A stretch of DNA of 64,000 bases from Acipenser ruthenus (taxonomy: Eukaryota; Chordata; Actinopteri; Acipenseriformes; Acipenseridae): contig NC_081244.1 in assembly GCF_902713425.1 (NCBI RefSeq), forward strand, positions 6,183,454-6,247,453, in the 5' to 3' direction. The notes below the pieces were generated by a model. That model worked only from the letters and a program-made list of their open reading frames with translations. It searched no databases and was not told where the DNA came from. Below, in pieces: positions 58,772 through 64,000 of this stretch (position 1 is its first letter; the number at the start of each line of letters is the position of its first letter). A program made the position numbers and the translations under genes.

Positions 58772-58867
58772 GTGTTAAACATCAGGGAGGTCACTGTCAC
58801 ACGAATTTGATCACCCACAACGTGGGAAGAATTTAGGGGTGCCCTGAAAAAAATGTGATAACCTGCA

Positions 58868-59012
58868 GCCTGTCCTTCGGATGAGACAAAAACGAGCTCC
58901 TATTGGAAGTGACTCTGCAGCAGCAGCAGCAGCAGCAGTTGTTGATGATGCAGAGTTCACCTTCCTAGTCTCTGTAAGTCGCTGTGGATAAAAGCAGCTG
59001 CTAAATAACTAC
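58868..59012 (+). mobile_element. SINE family B fragment, 3' part
   Basis: CTGTCCTTCGGATGAGAC, GAGCTCCTATTGGAAGTGAC, (CAG)n at 58917-58938, tail GTAAGTCGCTGTGGATAAAA. The tRNA head is missing. Confidence 0.85.
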
Positions 59013-59313
59013 GTTTAATTAAGATATCCTTTCCTTGTGCCACAGAAAGAAAATACAGTGGACATCGTATTTGCAAATCAAAATATATATATATATATAT
59101 TTTTTTTTTTAATCAGTCTGCCTGGCTATTTCTACAAGTCAGAAGCCGAATCCATTATTAAAACATCGACTTTTCACTTTATCAGTTACTTCTCTTCAGT
59201 AAAATATTTCTAGTGATTGATGAATATCCTGATTTTCTGTTTTTTTTTTTTTTTGTTTTTTTACAACACAAATATAAGTTAGGGACATCAAGTGAACAAA
59301 ATGCACTGAAGTC
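59013..59313. other. Intergenic spacer
   Basis: (TA)n at 59083-59100 and poly-T at 59240-59262. No gene is recognised. Confidence 0.7.
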
Positions 59314-59500
59314 CAGGGCTGGGAATCAGACTCCCGCTGCACAGCAGTGTGATCCAGTCCTGGTTTCACTAGGAGTTTCATAATCAGACACACCTGAGCT
59401 TGTTAGCTAGACACACTGGGGGCTGATCAAGCTGGTAGTAAAACTTGGACTGGATCACACTGTTGTGCAATAGGAGTCTGATTCCCATCCTTGGACTTCT
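59314..59500. mobile_element. Palindromic MITE, best-preserved copy
   Basis: About 185 bp whose two halves are inverted: AGGGCTGGGAATCAGACTCC on the left, GGAGTCTGATTCCCATCCTT on the right, with matching inner arms (GTGTGATCCAGTCC / GGACTGGATCACAC) of nearly 60 bp in total. The centre reads GAGCTTGTTAGCTAGACACA. No coding capacity. Superfamily not assigned. Confidence 0.93.
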
Positions 59501-60456
59501 GGTCTCCCTAAATCTCGCTCCCTACCCTCCATTATATCGCGTGTGCGACTTATGAAGCAGAGAAATTTCAAAAACCCCAACGCCTGCTCCTCCCCCCTCC
59601 CTCAGCCCCCTGAATCCAGCCCCCCCTCCCCTCGCCTGGGTCTGATTCAGACTCCTTACACAGGAGACCCTGGCTTCACTGGAAAGAGCCGTTCTCTGAA
59701 ACGCAGGTTTATCTCCTCAGGACACGAGCAACAGCCTCTGCAAAACTCAGGACAAACACAGCACTTTTGCAAGCTGGGCGTGCGTTTTAATACATTCGTT
59801 TCACTGGACAATCGTCACCAAAGCGTCGCTGACTTCCACGGCGAGTGTTTAAAAAGCCGCCTGGAAATGCAAAGGTGAGGGAAGGACGGCTTTTATTTGT
59901 TATGCAAACCAACATGTGAAATGAAAGTGTCTGTTTAAAAATACCTGCCAATACAAAACCACTTCTTCAAAGGGAAACTGAGTGACTATTGTCACACCGA
60001 TAAAGGGGACTTTCTTCAATTGGCTGTTTTCCATATTCCACAATCAGATATCAAAATAAAGCTCGCTACTGTTAAGAAGGTACGTTTTTGCATTTTTTTT
60101 TTTTTTTTTCTGTAGGGCATTGCCTGGGATCCTGTATTAAGAGCTCCGAGTAAGACAGATCCAGGCCCAAGTCTCAAAATACTCAAGCTGTGACGGAGTT
60201 TGCTTTACCCCCTCTGCCCGATCCCCAGAGACCATGGGTTAAGAAATGCTGTATTCAATATAATACTATTATTATATTGAATAGTATTGTATTGTCCAAA
60301 AACAGTAAAAATTTGTTCACAGAAAAAAAAGGTCCAATCAATATAACTGAAGGGCAAAATCAATTATAGGGGAACATTTCTGAATTATTTTTACTAGGAA
60401 TGGATGCTTGATATAAACTTTACCATATTAATTCTTTGAGTGTAGAATTATCCAGC
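59501..60456. other. Intergenic stretch with an unexplained open frame
   Basis: An open frame at 59543-59878 (111 codons, plus strand) ends in a donor-like AAAGGTGAGG. I see no known family. The rest is AT-rich with a poly-T at 60098-60113. Confidence 0.5.
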
Positions 60457-60472
60457 AGCGCCCCCTGGTGGG
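60457..60472 (-). promoter_or_regulatory. CTCF-like motif, reverse
   Basis: AGCGCCCCCTGGTGGG; its reverse complement CCCACCAGGGGGCGCT matches the CTCF core very closely. It sits 35 bp left of the 57-bp array and about 1.2 kb before SSR4. Confidence 0.6.
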
Positions 60473-60506
60473 AAACCAAGATCATACAGTAGTTACATTC
60501 AGTGTC

Positions 60507-61445
60507 TTTATAATATACAGCATTAGACCCTGATATTGATGTGATCCAGCCCTCTGAAATGTCTTTATAATATACAGCACTAGACCCTGATATTGATGCG
60601 ATCCAGCCCTCTGAAATGTCTTTATAATATACAGCACTAGACCCTGATATTGATGCGATCCAGCCCTTTGAAATGTCTTTATAATATACAGCACTAGACC
60701 CTGATATTGATGCGATCCAGCCCTCTGAAATGTCTTTATAATATACAGCACTAGACCCTGATATTGATGCGATCCAGCCCTCTGAAATGTCTTTATAATA
60801 TACAGCACTAGACCCTGATATTGATGCGATCCAGCCCTCTGAAATGTCTTTATAATATACAGCACTAGACCCTGATATTGATGCGATCCAGCCCTCTGAA
60901 ATGTCTTTATAATATACAGCACTAGACCCTGATATTGATGCGATCCAGCCCTCTGAAATGTCTTTATAATATACAGCACTAGACCCTGATATTGATGCGA
61001 TCCAGCCCTCTGAAATGTCTTTATAATATATAGCACTAGACCCTGATATTGATGCGATCCAGCCCTCTGAAATGTCTTTATAATATACAGCACTAGACCC
61101 TGATATTGATGCGATCCAGCCCTCTGAAATGTCTTTATAATATACAGCACTAGACCCTGATATTGATGCGATCCAGCCCTCTGAAATGTCTTTATAATAT
61201 ACAGCACTAGACCCTGATATTGATGCGATCCAGCCCTCTGAAATGTCTTTATAATATACAGCACTAGACCCTGATATTGATGCGATCCAGCCCTCTGAAA
61301 TGTCTTTATAATATACAGCACTAGACCCTGATATTGATGTGATCCAGCCCTCTGAAATGTCTTTATAATATATAGCACTAGACCCTGATATTGATGCGAT
61401 CCAGCCCTCTGAAATGTCTTTATAATATACAGCACTAGACCCTGC
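60507..61445 (-). repeat. 57-bp satellite, array 2 (about 16 copies)
   Basis: Same unit and orientation as 43196-44408. The right end breaks off inside CACTAGACCCTGCAG and passes straight into GC-rich SSR4 promoter DNA. The minus-strand open frame begins in that promoter (61472) and reads through all 19-residue repeats. Confidence 0.97.
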
Positions 61446-61650
61446 AGTTTCCTGCGATGGCGGCGCGATCACCGCCAGGCGTCGCTGTTTACATTAACCC
61501 AGCGGGAGCGGTGACGTGTCTCTAGACGGTGCAGGTCCGCCTCTATCCCAGGGAGCAGCGCTCAGTTGGTCTTTTTTTTTTCAATCGGACAGGATCTGAG
61601 AGCGAAGCACCCAAAAAAAAAAACAAACTACAAGATCAAAAAACGTGAAA
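61446..61650 (+). promoter_or_regulatory. SSR4 promoter and 5' UTR
   Basis: CpG-rich. GCGATGGCGGCGCG at 61453-61466 holds a YY1-like GATGGCGGC. GGTGACGTGTC (TGACGTG at 61512-61518) matches the core of XBP1/ATF6 response elements (UPRE). AAAACGTGAAAATGG is the start context. A stress-response role fits a translocon subunit but is inferred. Confidence 0.5.
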
Positions 61651-62513
61651 ATGGACAAAATCGCCGCCTTGATCGTCGCTGCCCTCGCTGTCTCTATGTG
61701 CGCTGGTAATAAAAAAACATCATTGATGTATTTATTTAATTAAATTAGCCCTGTTTTAGTTTTGTTACGAGTGTCTGTCTGTCTGTGTTAATGTGGCTTG
61801 TGTTCGATGTGTACAATATATATATATAAATATAATAAATATATACAATTACTCTTTAAAAAAACCTTTTTAAAAATGAACCGAAGCAACAAAACACACG
61901 ATATATGCAGTTTGTCTGTTCAGAATAAAGCGGGTTAGCTTTGAATTGAGATACAACTGTGTCGTATATATTATTTCTCTATCTATCTATCTATTAATTT
62001 ATATATAATCAATATAACGTGCATCACATGTTGTGAAACGGTTGTAATATTAATTTTCTCTGATAAATGTATAATTTTATTGTTTCCAGTAAGTACACGT
62101 ATGCGTTAACTGCATGACGTGTAACATCACATTTCTGTCTGTCTGTACGCCGTGATTCGCTGAATTAAACATATTTTAATTAGTTTATTTACTTAATGTG
62201 TGTGTGTTGTGTAATTTTTGATAAATTTACAGACCCGATTGTGTTATGAGATTCAGCGTGTCGGAATTAAACACTGGTTTACTGAAATTAGTTTTATATA
62301 TAAAACTAAAAATATTATTTTATTATTATAACTAGATATATTTCTGGATGTTGCTGAATTGTCATCAATAACGATTTAATTTAGTAAACAAATTTAACCA
62401 AAGTCATTGTATTTATCTTGCTCTTAATTGTATTATTACTTACTGTGATTCTTGAAAAGTATTTTTGCTTACGATTGTAAGTCGCCCTGGATAAGGGCGT
62501 CTGCTAGGAAATA

Positions 62514-62550
<37 letters not shown>

Positions 62551-63970
62551 TTAATATTTGTCCAGCCTGTTGGTTTACGTGATACGTCATACGTCACGCT
62601 GCGAGCTCTGCTTGTGAACGCAGAGCCGTGGCGATGATGATGATGATGATGATGATGGGGGGCGGATGTCGCTGATAGGCTGGATTTAACTGGTCCCGCC
62701 CTCTCTCTCTCTCTCTCCCTCCCTCCGACCTGTGTTTTTTTAGGGGAGACCTGCGTGGACCCCACAATCTCTCCTGCTTACTACAGCACCTCGGACGCGG
62801 TTATCGCCTCAGAATCCGTCTTCATCGTCGAAATCTCTCTGAGCTGCAAGAACGGAGCGCAGGTGAGACCCCCGAAGTGTGCATTAAATACTAATGATAT
62901 TCCACTGCAGGGCTGGGAATCAGACTCCCCGCTGCACAGCAGTGTGATCCAGTCCTGGTTTCACTGGGAGTTTAATAATCAGACACACCTGAGCTTGTTA
63001 GCTAGACGCACTGGGGGCTGATCAAGCTGGTAGTAAAACCTGGACTGGATGACACTGCTGTGCAACAGGAGTCTGATTCCCAGCTCTGTACTGTAGTGAA
63101 GCTTTGTGTGTGTGTTTAAAAACATAATCGCAGAAAAATTCCATTTTGTAGAACTATATTTTTTAACAAAACATATTTTTATAGTGTTTTTATTGACAGA
63201 CGCTCCCTCTCTCCCCTCCTCCCCCCTCCTCTTTCCTCCCTCCCCCCTCCTCTTTCCTCCCTCCCCCCTCCCCTCTCCCCTCTCCTCCCTCCCCCCTCCC
63301 CTCTCCTCCCTCCTCCCTCCCCCCTCCCCTCTCCTCCCTCCCTCCTCCCTCCCCTCTCCTCCCTCCCCTCTCCTCCCTCCCCTCTCCCCCCTCCCCTCTC
63401 CCCCCTCCCCTCTCCCCTCCTCTCTCCCCTCCTCTCTCCTCTCTCCTCCCTCTCCTCTCCTCTCTCCTGCTCTCCCCTCCCCCCCCTCCTCTCTCCTCCC
63501 CCCCCCTCCTCTCTCCTCCTCCCCCTCCTCTCTCCTCCTCCCCCTCCTCTCTCCTCCTCCCCCTCCTCTCTCCTCCTCCCCCTCCTCTCTCCTCCTCCCC
63601 CTCCTCTCTCCTCCTCCTCTCCTCTCTCCCCTCCTCCTCTCCCCTCCCCTCTCCTCTCCCCTCCCCTCTCCTCTCCTCCTCTCTCCCCTCCTCAGAATGT
63701 GGCTCTGTATGCTGATGTCAATGGGAAGCAGTTTCCTGTCACCAGAGGCCAGGATATAGGCCGTTATCAGGTACGTTTCATCACAGATCATCTGTGGTGT
63801 GTCGGGTGTCTCTCGAAATATGTTTCGAAGTGTGTGTGTGTTTCCAGTCCTCCGGTATCCCATGCTCCTCTCTGTTTCAGGTCTCCTGGAGCATAGAGCA
63901 CAAGAACGCTAGATCGGGCACCTACGAGGTGAAGTTTTTCGATGAGGAGTCGTACAGCGTCCTGCGCAAG
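61651..63970 (+). CDS. ssr4: Translocon-associated protein delta (SSR4), 5' part
   Basis: ER membrane protein of the TRAP complex at the Sec61 translocon, helping nascent-chain entry and N-glycosylation. Exons in the window: 61651-61705, 62744-62862, 63696-63770, 63881-63970; junctions GT/AG, in frame, giving about the first 113 of some 170 residues. The donor after 63970 shows the gene continues beyond the edge; the transmembrane helix is not in the window. Seen: signal peptide [19 protein letters not shown]; then [67 protein letters not shown] and [17 protein letters not shown], all close to human SSR4. The Cys pair at about 22 and 53 fits the luminal disulphide. Intron 1 is about 1 kb and AT-rich, with a SINE tail. 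Confidence 0.97.
61706..62470. other. SSR4 intron 1, AT-rich
   Basis: Unique AT-rich sequence with short TA and TATC tracts (61818-61848, 61978-61992). No other feature. Confidence 0.75.
62471..62550 (+). mobile_element. SINE family A tail fragment
   Basis: GATTGTAAGTCGCCCTGGAT and GGGCGTCTGCTAGGAAATAA with (AAT)n; no head. A (GAT)n tract follows at 62634-62656. Confidence 0.88.
62905..63092. mobile_element. Palindromic MITE copy
   Basis: Left arm GCAGGGCTGGGAATCAGACT, right arm CAGGAGTCTGATTCCCAGCT, centre GAGCTTGTTAGCTAGACGCA. Near full length, in SSR4 intron 2. Confidence 0.92.
63200..63695 (+). repeat. 500-bp polypyrimidine tract ending at the SSR4 exon 3 acceptor
   Basis: Pure C/T for almost 500 bp (CTCCCTCCCC, CTCCTCCCC blocks), ending CCTCCTCAG at 63687-63695. 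Similar in kind to 18990-19403. Confidence 0.95.
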
Positions 63971-64000
63971 GTGAGGAGGGGCCTGTGCGTCGGCTGGAAA

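Noticed and set aside
59543-59878. 111-codon open frame upstream of SSR4
   Set aside because: No recognised domain, weak start context; the donor-like end alone is not enough to call an exon.

Overview
The window is nuclear DNA of a ray-finned fish. The genes are vertebrate genes with GT-AG introns. The dispersed repeats (tRNA-derived SINEs, CR1-like LINE ends, a Tc1-like transposon, a palindromic MITE) have a non-teleost flavour, and a sturgeon or paddlefish is my best guess from memory of such repeats, not a proven assignment. There are no bacterial operons, rRNA genes, CRISPR arrays or virus-derived elements that I can recognise.

Five protein-coding genes can be supported. From left to right they are CDK16 (plus strand, coding 7587-19830, 16 coding exons, complete, 528 residues), TSR2 (plus, 23580-27439, 5 exons, complete, 186 residues), PCSK1N/proSAAS (plus, 31551-46079, 3 coding exons, complete, 355 residues), an LHFPL3/4/5-type tetraspan gene (minus, one clear exon at 51400-51636 beside a 200-N gap, plus a doubtful last exon at 50435-50463), and SSR4 (plus, from 61651, first four coding exons, running off the right edge). 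Every junction listed for the first three genes and SSR4 keeps the reading frame. In human CDK16, TSR2, PCSK1N and SSR4 are all X-linked, so the cluster looks like a piece of an old linkage group. The genes do not form a pathway: CDK16 is a cyclin-Y-dependent kinase, TSR2 a ribosomal-protein chaperone, proSAAS a neuroendocrine precursor, LHFPL a membrane protein and SSR4 an ER translocon subunit.

Most of the remaining sequence is tandem repeat. A 73-bp satellite occurs at four places, including about 6 kb (roughly 83 copies) in PCSK1N intron 1 with 876-bp (12-mer) and 803-bp (11-mer) higher-order periods. A 40-bp minisatellite occurs at six places and a 57-bp satellite at two. An 89-bp repeat fills three CDK16 introns. 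Further families have units of 20, 29, 32, 34, 38, 60, 65, 65 and 77 bp. Several can be traced to transposon parts. Long polypyrimidine tracts run directly into several splice acceptors.

Candidate regulatory islands are a GC box with two CREs (2.8 kb), an NRF1 palindrome and CCAAT box before TSR2, a CCAAT cluster before PCSK1N, a motif-rich unique island between the two big satellites of PCSK1N intron 1, a UPRE-like site in the SSR4 promoter, and a convergent pair of CTCF-like motifs (28.2 and 60.5 kb) that would bracket PCSK1N and the LHFPL gene. I did not find a wholly new genetic system. The most unusual material is the satellite architecture and the reading frames left open through it.
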